A stretch of 64,000 bases of DNA, taken from Pezicula radicicola. Its lineage: Eukaryota; Ascomycota; Leotiomycetes; Helotiales; Dermateaceae. The stretch is taken from the NCBI GenBank assembly GCA_003008705.1, contig PDUO01000011.1:487956-551955 (forward strand). Direction: 5' to 3'. Under the pieces are notes generated by a model. That model searched no databases and was not told the origin of the DNA. It saw nothing but the letters and a program-made list of their open reading frames with translations. Shown here piece by piece: positions 25,131 through 36,869 of this stretch (the first letter of the stretch is position 1; the number at the start of each line of letters is the position of its first letter). Both the position numbers and the translations under genes were made by a program.

Positions 25131-26195
25131 ATGTCCACGCTCATTGATATAACCTCAGAAGAGGAGTGGAACAAACACGTCGCCTCCCTCCCCTCCACCA
25201 CCCTCCAAATAATCAACTTCCACGCACCATGGGCAGCACCCTGCGCGCAAATGACCACAGTCCTCCAAACTCTCGCCTCTCAGTATCCTGTCACTTCGCC
25301 CCTCAGCACATCATGGGTGTCAATGAACGCAGAGGACGTAATGGATGTTAGCGAAGCCTTCAACGTTACAGCGGTTCCATTTCTCGTTCTGACACGAAAT
25401 GGCCAAGTACTTGAGGAGGTTAGTGGTAGCGATGCGAGCAAAGTGCGGGCGGCAATTGAGAAGCATGTCAATAGTCCTGCCACAGGAGGTGCTGCCGGTG
25501 TGACGGTCAATGGAGAAGAGAAGAAGACCGATTTGGCTAAATATGCGCCGGAGAAGGGAGACGCCGCCACAGCACCCATATACTCAGGCCAGGAATCTAC
25601 GCAGAGTAAGGAGGATCTGCACGAGCGGTTGACAAAATTGGTGAAAGCTGCACCGGTTATGCTGTTCATGAAAGGTACGCCTCACTTGCAAGATTTGGGA
25701 GCAATACTACTACCCCATCCCCCTCTGAATGCAGGTTGTTTTTTTACAGTGTGGAAAAAGCAAAAAAAAAAAACCTTCATTCAGAGGGGTGGGGGTGGAG
25801 GGGGGAGATAGTAGCTTAGAACTTTCGTCTTTTATGAAGCAACAACTAATTTGGATCGTAAACAGGCACACCTTCAGCTCCACAATGCGGTTTTTCGAGA
25901 CAACTGGTCGCCCTGCTTCGAGAAAATAGCGTCAAGTATGGCTTCTTCAACATCCTAGCAGACGATGAGGTACGACAGGGTTTGAAGGAGTTTGCAGACT
26001 GGCCCACGTTCCCGCAATTATGGGTCGATGGAGAGTTAGTTGGTGGCCTCGATATCGTGAGTAGTTGCCATTCCATGATTGGGGTATGAGATGAATAAAA
26101 CGTAAATGACTAACTTTGGGTTTTCTTAATAGGTCAAGGAGGAGGTTGCAAACGATCCTGAGTTCCTGAAGCCATACAGCGTTGCGAAGGCTTGA
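25131..26195 (+). CDS. Monothiol glutaredoxin Grx3/Grx4 type
   Basis: Exons 25131-25674, 25866-26056 and 26133-26195 give 265 residues. The N-terminal thioredoxin-like domain (about 1-110) has WAAPC where thioredoxin has WCxxC, so it lacks the first cysteine, as is usual in this family. The C-terminal glutaredoxin domain carries the CGFS active site (in [13 protein letters not shown]) and the family's [16 protein letters not shown] segment. Grx3/4 proteins are cytosolic or nuclear, bind a [2Fe-2S] cluster with glutathione, and serve iron sensing and Fe-S delivery. The first intron is 191 nt with a large foldback (separate entry) and splits the Gly codon just before the active site. The start at 25131 is the first in-frame ATG. 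Confidence 0.95.
25705..25814 (+). repeat. Foldback inside the glutaredoxin intron
   Basis: An imperfect inverted repeat fills most of intron 1 of the glutaredoxin gene. The core CCCCTCTGAATG (about 25720-25731) is matched by CATTCAGAGGGG (25778-25789). The match extends inward through AGG and a T-run against an A-run plus CCT, and outward through a pyrimidine-rich ACTACTACC arm against a purine-rich arm ending GATAGTAG. The transcript could form a stable hairpin between donor and branch site. It may be a MITE or introner that became, or inserted into, an intron. Confidence 0.65.
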
Positions 26196-27667
26196 AAAAT
26201 GATTATGACAAACAAGAAAAGGGGAAAAAGAAACACAAATTCGAGAGGATATGAGTAACTATCATACCCTGCAATAGAGCGTCTCTGCTAGCTTCTTTGG
26301 AACATCTGGTGGGAAAAAAATAAATACAGAAGACAATTCAACAGCAGCTTCAAGGGTATTTATTGCTTTAGTTCTAGATAAAGCTTTAACTGTTTTGTAC
26401 TTTTGTACTCTACATGTTGCTATATGACTAGGTGGCTCCGATGTTGCATGATACCAGCTGAAGTAAAAGCTACGAATTATTCAAAAACTCACTCTTTTCC
26501 AGTTTGTGTCGCTAAATGGTGTTCGGATCTTTCAGATCAACTATGATTTTGCTGCCTAGAACATGACTAAGTTAGCTATAAACTTTAACCTCGACTCTTT
26601 AAAATCTAGTTTATCTTAAACCAAATTAAATTGTGGGTGACTAACTAACAATACACCAAAGTAAGCTAGCAATAAGTGAATTGCGGACTGTAGCTAGTAA
26701 TTCACAATTCCCTTACACTCCTAATAAGCGATATATGTCTACGTTCAGTTAATTTTACTACACTTAGTTTGTCCACTAAGCCTATCTATAAAGCAATGGT
26801 CTTAAGATTACTTATCTTAAGTAGGCGAGACGAAGATTATAGGTATCTTACTAGTAAGATACGATATATATTCCGTACAAAAGTACATAGTAAACCACTT
26901 ACTTCCTCGCTTATTTCTATATAAATAAATACCTAGCCTAACCTAACTCACTTCTACATATAATCTATACCTTAGGAACTAGAAAACTTTCTGTGGAAAA
27001 TAGGCACTACTATATGACTATAATGTACTTATTCATTTTGTATCTAGTAGTACGTATCACTTATTTGAATTCAGTAAACTCACTTTTGACATGAGTAATT
27101 TAACCCACTCTATCTCAGTATCTAATTTTAAGCTTGTACTTCTATACAAGTCTTTTCTTTATACACTAAACTATAACTATACCTAGGGCTTTAGTACCTT
27201 TACCTAATCACTTCTTATAATTCACTTCATATATGTACTATAGTATAAGCAAGAGGCGAATAAGTCTTTAAATGGAAAAGGGTTTATAAGCACTAAAATA
27301 TAAAACATCATTCATTATTTTAAGTCATTGTAGATATCAGTTTATGTACCTAGTAAGAAGCCATTTACTAGAAACCGTACAATATAGGTTTATCACGGAC
27401 TACCTAGTCACCTACAACTCATTTTCAGATTCCCTAGTCACGCATCTATACAATCACATTGATGTCATTATATTCATACTAAGAGCTCTATTTTAGACAC
27501 TGCTCATTACAAATCTTTACTAAAACCGTTCTTGTGAAGCCCATTGCGATTGCCATTTCTATTTTGAATTTATTCTTTTTTTGCCATCAATATCCCTTCA
27601 ATCCCATCTACATACCACCACATTCGCCTTAGTAAAACCAATGCAATTCAAGAAACCAAAGGGTATA
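26196..27667. other. AT-rich gene-free block, possible RIP relic
   Basis: About 1.5 kb between convergent stops. From about 26340 to 27550 the sequence is strongly AT-rich with many TA steps and no open frames of note. Such blocks in ascomycetes are often remnants of transposons mutated by repeat-induced point mutation (RIP), but I recognise no transposon residue, so this is only a suggestion. Confidence 0.45.
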
Positions 27668-30600
27668 TCACTCATCATCCTCATCTCTCCCGCCTGCTTC
27701 TTCCATAGACCCATCGCTCAGCTCAGGAACTCCATCATCCCTACCCGCCGCTGTCGTAGTCTTTCGTTCAACTCGCCAGTCACGCTCGGAGCCGCTCTCC
27801 TTTCTCTGCGTCCGGCTTACGATACCAGGAAATATTCTCGGCTCACTGCCACTCAGGTGTAGGTCACCGAAACCCTCAACCGGCCAAGAGGTCTCACGGG
27901 AGACATTTGGACTGTTCAGGTGAGGTGATGCCACGGTGTGCTGGCCGGAGGCGTCGCGTGAGTGTGAAATTGCTATGGAAGAGTTTGAGGCTTGGTAGGT
28001 GTCAAGATGCGGTTGGGAGTGGGAGATTGGAATGCGTGCTGCTTGGGCCGGGAATGGCGAGTAGGATTGGGCTGTTGTGGCGGGTTCAATTGCTTGAGCG
28101 CTGGAGGAAAGGTTGGTTTTCATCGAGGAGCTGGGAGATGGTGATGGTTGCTGGGGTGGATACTGGCTTTCAATTTTGTTGCCTGAAGTTGCGGTAGGTG
28201 CGGGTGCTGCCATGGCTGTGTAGCGCTCAATCCTATTCATGTTAGATTTTGCCTATGTGCGAATGACAAGGAGACTTACATAGCAAGTTCTTGTAAGAGG
28301 GTCTCGTGCCTGAAACCTTCTCTGATATTCGGTACGTTACTCTTTGCCATCGTGTTGCCTTTAACACCGGGAAAATTGTAATCTGGGCCCAGCCATCGCT
28401 GCTTTACAGCGTGCTCGAACCCACTTTGCTTGACTGAGTTCTTCGCCAGTTCACACATATCTACAGCGCTCAACTTATAGATCTGTGCAGCGACCGAGTA
28501 TTCCTCAATCAAAGGCTCTTTGGTAAAGGCGAACTGGAGGGGATCATCAGTCGAGAGGGACACGTTAAGACCTCTCTTGAAATACTGAAGAAATGGGTTC
28601 CTCTCGTATGCTAAGAAGAGAGCATTGTTGCTAAGGGGAGACATTGCTACTCCAATTTGTTCCAAGTAGAAGATATATTGCAAAAGTGGCACCTTGCGCA
28701 GCAACAAGCCGTGACTGATGCTATGACAGCAAAGCACAGCCGCTGCCAAATGGTCGGTGTCGCCAGCTTCACCACAATGAGGCCGCAATAGGAAGGTATT
28801 GAAGCCACGCTGTTTTCGCCAGACATTTAACGAAGCAATATTGGCAAACAAATAGTAAATCCAGTAGCTGTAAGGAGGGTTTTGCTTCGAGTCCCACACC
28901 TTTGGCACGGGGAACTTCCTATAAAGCCTGCGCTCGGCTTTGCTCTCATCATCAACGCTGTCGAAACCAATGACACGTTGGAGGAAGATGTGTAGCTTAG
29001 CATGGCTCGATGGATCCTTTGTGACTTCGAACAAAGGCTGGAAAAGATTTATAATGACTTCCTCAAAGTTCTGCATTAAGCCGCTTGACTTATAGACGTC
29101 AAACAGACGAGGAACTTGGATTAGCCATCGCACGTTATGAGAAAAGAGTTTGTTGTCGACAACCCATGCGGCTAGCTTGTCCCATTCATCGATAGTCCTG
29201 CCGTAGACGGATATGCGCCATTCCACCATCTGGTACTTGCTTGATTCGAGATCAGAGATGACTTCTTTGGTGATTTCTGCAAGATAGCGACCATTGATGA
29301 AATTATCTGTCTTCAAGAAAATTGTTCTCAGCCTCGATTCCCCAATTGGGTTGTACTTCAGGTTGAATTTATCGAAGCGATGGAAGGAGTCTGTGTGAGC
29401 CTGTCGAAAATCAGCTACGGTTAAAGATATTCTCTGAACAATACCTACATGCATATCAAGCGTGTCAATACTAAGATCATATGCAGTCAAATTGATACTC
29501 TGGAAAACTTCCTCTAGTGTAAGATGTTTTCCATCTCGAAACATAACAACTTCATCAGGACACTTCTTCATCTTGCTCTTGATGAATCGTAATAAGTGCT
29601 TCTGATTCATACAAGCCGAGTGATGAACGTGAGTGTCAACCTTTCTGACATTGTAGAAATCTCTGTGGGGGACTCGTTTACTGTCTGCCATTTCTTGGTA
29701 CTCATTGAGAAGCACGTAAAGGTTGAATTTGCCTTCCAGATACTGCAGTCGACGAAAAGCAAAGCTCTTGCTAGGCCCATCGGATGAAACATTCAAGACT
29801 GTTTCGAGATCCATGTAGAACTCACGAATTGTTGGTATGTTGAGGACTGGCGTACCAATATCTTCTGTGCCTGACTGTTCATACACCTGATAGACACTAT
29901 TCTCATCAAGCCGAAATGTCAAATCGAGCTCAGCAGGGCCAGGCACGGGCAGCAAATCCTCAAGTTCAAAATCAGCTCCGATATCTTGGCCTGGCTTTCG
30001 TTGTGGACGAGGAGGTTGGGGAACTTTTGGACTCTGTGGTGTTGCTGAGCTCATCGATGGTCTATGGTCACTACCTCTAGTGCTTGGTCTCTCTTGAGGA
30101 AGTACCATGCTGTTAGCCATGCTATTACCGATGCTGTTCATACCATTCGTACCCGCTCTCTCTCGTCCCTCATACCAAGCAGGCTGGGGTGGCGGTGGAT
30201 AAATATTCCAGTTAGGCTCATCCTTTGGGTTATCACCATCCTCTTGCAAAGAAAGCCGCATGTACTTATGACGTATATCGAGGATCTTTTGGATGTTGGT
30301 GTAAATAGTGCTCAGCTCAGAAGTGATGCGAGCATCATTGTCTGCAAACCCGCCAACTCCACTACCTAAGCCTACGCCAGCACCAGCACCGTGCAAACCC
30401 TCAGCCTGCAGAAATGGTTTTGGCTCATGTGGAAGATGCGGGTGTTCAGAGTGATCCCTCGCAGCATGATCAGCACGAAGAAGGGAATCTGTCCGATGGA
30501 GTCCTATGGATGATCCCCAGACCCCATATCCATCATCTTCCGCACTGCTATCAAGATTTCTCCTGCCATCAGTAATTCCCGTAGCAGTTCTTGGTATTCC

Positions 30601-31187
30601 GTGTCCGCTCTTCGCGGAAGTTATGCTCCCAGATCTTCGCAAGTCTGCTTGCTCCATATCGATAACAGTGGAGAAACTCCGAGGCATGAGAACCGGACTT
30701 CCGTGTTCATCAACTTGTGAATTTCCCCAATTGTTACTCCCGCCTGTCTTCTGGGCCTCCAATTGGCTCTGTTGGTAGAACAGCTTTGCGTCTGCCTGGC
30801 TCAATTGCTTCTCGGCCGCGTAGTCATAGTATGCCGTTTTGCGCTGAATGTCTCTTGGTAGCATGCCATCTTGCGTCTCTGAAGGTGTACTTTCTCCGGG
30901 TGTTTCGTCTTGAGTTCTCAAAGCAGCTTCTGGAAGCATTGAAGCCTGAATGTCATGCCGTTCGTCCCATGATTCTTCCGAACCTGGACTGCGCCCTCTG
31001 TTCTCGTCCTCGTCTTCAGATTGCGGTTCGAATCGTGCTGGCTTGGAAGCCTCCGCCGACTGGGAGGCCTGAACTTGCGGATGCGATCCTAGGTAGGATT
31101 GTAAGTTACAGAGAGATCCCCTCGCTTTACCATTCACTGGAGGCAGTCCTAGCTAGGAGTTGCTGGAATTTCTGACATACCAGTCAT
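27668..31187 (-). CDS. AMD1: AMP deaminase
   Basis: AMP deaminase converts AMP to IMP plus ammonia and sets the adenylate balance. I read a 7-nt first coding exon (31187-31181), a long exon (31148-28280) and a last exon (28232-27668), totalling 1,146 residues. The N-terminal ~400 residues are variable and Ser/Pro-rich. The catalytic barrel contains KVDTHVHHSACMNQKHL near residue 505 (zinc-binding HxH), HCGEAGD, and the family signature SLSTDDPLQF near 864. A disordered Ser/Pro/Gln tail of about 190 residues lies in the last exon. Without the mini-exon the frame opens only at a GTG codon, so the 7-nt exon (M-T-G) is the best start, though it is the weakest part of the model. Confidence 0.94.
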
Positions 31188-31638
31188 CGTTTAATCATGC
31201 ATTCGATGGAAAAAGAATAGATCAAGTGATTTTGGCTACACAGATTACGAGAAAATGGGGAAACAGAGTCAGATTGCGTTGAATCCTCGTCGTTGCTACG
31301 CTGTTGAGGTGACTTCCTTTGTAGCACCGAATAAGAAAGTTTCTGGCGAGGCTGTACGTGTTTCGAGCGCGCGCGCAAGGCTTCACCAGGCTAGGTGCCA
31401 GGGAACGACAGAGGATAGTTCAAAGCGGCATTCCAAATACTACAGATAGGGAAAAGGTTAGAATTTGCACGACAATAAACCTCAAAGTAATTATTGGTCA
31501 AGCGTTAACCACTCACGGTTCATCGCTTCTTTTTACATTATGCTGGTTCGTCCATCAACTGCGTAGGAATCGGCCAAGAGACTTTTCATGAACATCTTTT
31601 CTATTCTTAAATATGACAGCCTTCCTTTTGAACAGCTT
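31188..31638. other. Short intergenic region
   Basis: 451 bp between the AMP deaminase start and the stop of the upstream Yea4-like gene, both on the minus strand. It holds the AMP deaminase promoter and the transporter's 3' UTR; no further feature was recognised. Confidence 0.6.
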
Positions 31639-33195
31639 TTATCCCACCTTGCCATTACTGGTAGATCCACTTTTCAAACTGATCGATCCAACACTTTGCC
31701 TGTGTCTTGGCCTGCCAGAATGTTTTGATCCATCTAAGCTGTACATACCTCCTGCAAAGAAGACGATGCAAGCTCCCAATAATGTTCCCGGAGAAAGCCG
31801 ATTTCCAAACAACCATATGCTCAATAATAAGCTAACCAGCTTTCGAACGTTCAGAACAATCGTTACTGTGAGTGCAGAGACTGCAGATGCAAGGAGGTTA
31901 ACGCCTCGGATACAGGCATATTGGGTTAGTACGTTCATAACGAGGTATGCAAGTTGACTTGGAACATGAATCGTGCTTAATAACTGCTGGTAATCCATGG
32001 GAAGATTAAGCATAGCTTCAGAATTTGGAAAAGACAAGGGTGGTGAAGCTGCCAGTCTCAGAAACTGATTCCAAATCGAAGGCAAAAATGGAATAAAAAG
32101 CGGCAAAGAGAGCAGATGCGAGTAGAACAGGTTCTCTTTCCAATGTGGCCCATACTCTCTATACGTCTCTTCTGTGTATAGACCCATGATAGCAGACAGT
32201 ATCTGGGCAATGAATAGTACAAGGAGGCCAGTACTGAAGGCGGGTACCCCTTGGTCAGCCTCTACAGATCTCTGGAAGGGAGTTTAGCATAGCTCATTAC
32301 TATTTAATAATTGATGGTTACCTTTGACTGCGCATCAGAATATGCGGCAACTATTACGCCAATCGTCAGAAGCGTGACGGAGAAGACTTGAATTCGCGAG
32401 AATCGCTTGCCCCAGATAAAGCCTGCTGCCAATGTTGTGATGCTTCCTCCCGATCTCAAAATAATATGGACTGGAACTGAGATATTGTAGCTGAAAGCAT
32501 GATTATTCAACACATTGATGGTGAAGAATAGAACAATATTAATGAGCCATCGGCGGATGGGTACTCGATTCTGCCTGAGGAAAAATTTGCTAGGCCTGTT
32601 GCTGTCGAATTGCGAAATATAACCAAGAACCGAGACGAAGATGAATTGGACAAAGGTCATAAGGGTTCCTTGTAAATGTTAGAACGTGTGAGGGTCTAGC
32701 GAACATATAGAAAACGTACCACTATCTGGTTCAACTCTATGAAGATGATCAGCATCAACTCAGAAAAGAGGAAATGGACTCCGGCAGCTCCGTCAGACTT
32801 ACTTTACAATGGCCTCTAATGCGAAAACCTGGTACATTGTATGAGTATTTATGTACAGCCAGCTCCATCTTCTAGGGAAGACTCACATTCGAGCAGCACC
32901 CACCGAATATGAGAGCTAGCATACCACCAACAGCAAGCCACTGTGGAATCGTCTCTATAAAAATGCGTCCAGCCAGTGCCATCATCCGCGAGGATGTTGG
33001 GCGCTCATCATCTATGCCATACATCTCGGCCTTCTCCAGCGAGGGCGCAGCGTTTATGACCTTTGGGACTATGACATCGCCATCAGAAGCAGGTGATTGG
33101 ATCTTTTGAAGGGTCGAGCGACGTCGTGCCGTGGATTGAACGGTCATGGGGCTCGACTGATTGCTATTGGAGTCAGCTCTGCGTTTTCTCGCCAT
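31639..33195 (-). CDS. UDP-GlcNAc transporter, Yea4/UAA family
   Basis: A nucleotide-sugar transporter of the UAA family, closest in layout to yeast Yea4, which carries UDP-N-acetylglucosamine across the ER or Golgi membrane for chitin and glycan synthesis. Five exons (33195-32887, 32828-32803, 32736-32720, 32668-32322, 32271-31639) give 443 residues. Two are micro-exons of 26 and 17 nt, yet together they rebuild VFALEAIVKVEPDSGTLMTF, a continuous loop/TM segment. Family features are NNHAFSYNISVPVHIILRSG, a G-x-x-x-G-K-R-F loop and GLYTEETYREYGPHWKENLF, followed by several hydrophobic helices. A ~75-residue basic, Ser-rich cytosolic N-terminus precedes TM1, and a Ser/Gly-rich tail ends the protein. 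Specificity for UDP-GlcNAc is inferred from family resemblance. Confidence 0.9.
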
Positions 33196-34286
33196 AGCAG
33201 TATGGCGGCACTGTGTTGAAGATAGGCTGCATGTGCTTGTTTCGTAGTCCTCTTCGTGGAGATTGGAGCAAAAGGCAGTTGATGCAGCGGCGTGTAGTGC
33301 ATGCAAATCATGTAAGGCAGCGTGCAATGTTGTGCGATTTGACACGTATATGTCTAGACTGCGGGACTCGGTTTTATTCAATAAGCCACGAGGACGTACC
33401 TAGGAAGAAGGATCACACTTCAGGCACCAATGCCGAGATTGGCAGCGGATTTTTGCAAATGCCTGGTATGGGGTATGCGTATGGATGAATAGCGATATGG
33501 GTACGCTGCGCGGTGTGTGGTAATTAGTCTTTGGGCATGCTGTCAGCCGCCTGTACCGTAGTTGTTTGGGCCTGTAGGCCTGTACCAACCCCGGTCCGAT
33601 GCCTGGATGCGTTGACTTTATCCACGATTGCCGACCGGCGCGGATGTGGCTTGAAGAGCGAGACATACGGCAACAAATCCCCGTCTATTCTTGGGAAACA
33701 GGTTTTATGCTTAAATTTGCAGGGCTGGTTAGTCTGTGTGTCATGCATAGATACCTACCTACATAGGAAGGTCCTTCACCAGACCAGTGGAGATCGGAGC
33801 GCTTGCGTGAGGTTCTAAACGTACCTAGTATTTTATATAGTATTATTACGTGCACATAACAAGTCATTTTACAGGCGCTTTTCTTTATTCATCTGCATTT
33901 GACTACCTAGTTTACTGGATTCGCAGAAGAAGACACCCGCCCAAATGTACATGTAGAGGAATACCCTCTACACATAGCCAAATACGGGAAAGGTGCCCTC
34001 TAAAAACGCTGAGCAAGCAGAGCACAGAACTATCCTCCGCATACCCTTATTTAGACTGCCAATCACCAGTCATCCATGTAAATCAACTCACGCCCGCCCG
34101 CTTTGGTTTATGGCAACCGCTCTATCATCGATGATATTGTGTTCGTTTCTCGTGACCTAAAAAGCCCAAGTATGAACGGAATTGGGAATCCGGGAACAAG
34201 AGAAGTCTGGGAACGCTATAGCCAACCTCGCACTGAAACGCCGATGGGATATGACCATGAGACCTCTTCCAAGTGCTAATCAAATT
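33196..34286. other. Intergenic, no gene seen
   Basis: 1.1 kb between the Yea4-like start and the CDC55 stop (both minus strand). Overlapping open frames of 60-95 codons at 33.4-33.9 kb show no motif. It should contain the transporter promoter and the CDC55 3' UTR. Confidence 0.55.
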
Positions 34287-36171
34287 CTACAATGCAGAGA
34301 AAACGAAGAGCTGAGAATACATGTTAGTCACGCACTTCAAAGCGCAAAAAGACTTTCTTACATTATTGGTTGCTGCAATAGCAATGCTGTCTTCGAATGG
34401 ATGCCAGCTCATATGCAAGATCTTCTTGTTGAAATCAATCTGATCGGCATCGGTCTCCTTTCTCATTCGACCACCTTGACCAGATGCTCCTGCCGCAGGA
34501 CTACCAGCTCGAGAACCGCCCTTCTTCCCGTTTGTCGTGGTTGGGCTGGTAGATGAGTTGATAGGGGTTGGCACACCAACCTTCTTCGCCTTGAAAGCAG
34601 ACTTATCAGCTTGCAAGACAACCTCTACTTCCTTGTCCGGATCTGAAGGATAGATCATGAAGTTGTTGTTGTAGCTACCAGTCATAACATTCTTAGCATC
34701 TCCAGAAAAGACAACTTCAAACTTGTCAAAAATGCTGTCGTTCTCGTAAGTATCACATAGACGAGGTCGAAGATGCTCATGGATTGGAATCGTCTTGACT
34801 GGCTGACGCTCCATATTTACGTCCCAAATCTTAACAGTGAGATAATCACGTGAAAGAATGTAACGGCCATCGTGGGAGAACCGGACATCTGAGATGGATG
34901 ATATGATCTCAGAGAAGAATGAGCGTGCAGAAGGGTCTTCTTCCTGTTCAAATTCTGTATGGCTTGTTAGTAGAGCCAGACAGTAAGCTTGTAAATTGAA
35001 CTTACGCTTAGCGTGCTGATCGCAAAGAGCACTCTCTCTCATATCCGCAAGTTTGATTGTGCCCTTGGAACTCGCATACATGAACCAGTTACAGCTCTGT
35101 GGGTGAAACTCTGCTGCTGTGATAACCTCGGTCAATTCCTCCATATTGGCAGGCTTGATATCTACAATATTGAAACTCTGGTCCTGAATGTTCAAGTTCC
35201 ATAAGTTTATGCGTAGATCATCACTGCTAATAAAAGTTTCTCCGTCGCTGTTGACAGAAATACTGTTGATATGATAAGCATGGGCATTTGCGTATGTTCG
35301 TCGAGGTACGGCGGCAACGACTGTGTCATGATGTGTGAGGCGGGGTAACTTGAGGTCGTGGGAACTGTTGAAGTGAACATTTGAGATTGGCCTGACCCCG
35401 CCACCTCCAGATACACCTCCTGCTGGCGTAAGATCGTGTGAAAGGTTGTTCTCTGCAACCACCTTCAGTGACTTCTCAAAGACTTTCCACAATTTGATGG
35501 TTTTGTCATTTGTTGATAATAAATAGTGCGAGGCGTTTTGTCTCCGGCACCACTTGATCTTATTGATTTTCTCTTCAATCTCAAGGGATTTAAGATAATC
35601 GAATTCTGGTTCGTGTGATTGGAATTCAGTGTGGAATTTGTACTCGCATGTTTTTTTCTGCAGATGTCAGCCTGCTGTATCGAACTTGTAGCAAAACTAG
35701 AGTTTATAGCCATACCGTCTCGTTCCTCTCAAAAAGAACCACACGCCCGCCTTTGTCTCCAGTAGCAAGATAGTTCCCAGTGTGATCAAATTCGACCGTC
35801 GATATGATATCCGCTACATAAGCAATATGTTAGCGTTGTGTTAACAAGTACCTAGACAGAGAGAGCGGCAGGTTGTCCAAAATGGAAAGCTTCCTCAAAG
35901 ATAGGTTGCATGATGACTTCTAAAATAATGCCACACACCTTCTGTGATATCCTCTACGTCGCCTTTATCACCGAAACATCTGCACACACATTAGCGCTAT
36001 CTGACCGTTGTTGATTGCGCCAGAGCATGAAAGTTATCTGATCTCAAGCCCCGCATAAGCTGTGCAGCTTTTGAATAGCAGAGCAGCCTTGCCAGGCATC
36101 AAGGGAAGGTATCAAGTATATACTGACTGTGTGAACTTCCATGTAGGAGAGTTCGGTTCTCCTTCTACCAT
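34287..36171 (-). CDS. CDC55: PP2A regulatory subunit B (B55/Cdc55)
   Basis: The WD-repeat B55 subunit targets protein phosphatase 2A to substrates in mitosis, morphogenesis and stress signalling. Six exons (36171-36128, 35979-35939, 35813-35716, 35657-35006, 34954-34362, 34310-34287) give 483 residues. The spliced N-terminus is classic for the family: [20 protein letters not shown], then [16 protein letters not shown], then [20 protein letters not shown]. Later PR55 segments include [17 protein letters not shown] and [14 protein letters not shown]. The last exon adds only LFVFSAL. Introns 4 and 5 are both 51 nt and stop-free in frame, so simple ORF calling merges the last three exons. An acidic/Ser-Gly insert near residues 405-445 is a variable loop. 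Confidence 0.96.
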
Positions 36172-36869
36172 CTTTTCCTGCCCGTGTTGAGGATTACGGT
36201 TCCTCGCCGAGTAGCTGGCTAGGGGAGAAGAAGAGTACGCCGAGTAGACACTTGCTCAGAAGCTCGATCGCGTCGAGATCGTTTATGGGGGGGCAGTCGC
36301 GAGAGGCTGAGGACGGGATGGGCAAGGGCTGGAAAGAAGGCGACACCGACAGGCAAGCGGCACGGACTGCTATCAGATATTTAAGAGCGTTGGCGGATTG
36401 CTATGGGGTTTGCGCGTGAATATTGATCGCAGTGTCAATGCAGGAATAAATTGATGATGGGTACTGGCGTGGCGTGTCGAAGTTCCTATAGAAGTGTCGT
36501 GGGGTTTGACTGCCTCTTGGCGAGAAGCAAGAGCAGTGATGAGCGAACGCCTTAACCAGGCAAGGCCAACAAAATAATGCCAACTGGAAGATATTGATGA
36601 CAAACGTCACCCTCAACGTTATTTGTTGCTTGATTTTTATGACTTATGGTTCTTAGTCGCCTTTCATATCACAACCTCTTGTGTGAATTTTTACACCGCA
36701 AACAATCTGTATCTAAAGGCCTTTCCTAAGGCGTCCAGACTCGAGCTCTTGGCAGGCACGTGCAGCTCGGTTGAAACACCACTTCTATCACCGAGAGCGA
36801 AAGGAAGTTCACCAACCTTCTACAACTTCTTAAAGGAATTCCACTATCTGGTTGAATGCGAGACGGGAG
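36172..36869. promoter_or_regulatory. Divergent promoter region, CDC55 / unknown gene
   Basis: A 698-bp spacer between the divergent starts of CDC55 (-) and the uncharacterised gene at 36870 (+). It contains both promoters; I cannot assign individual sites. Confidence 0.5.
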
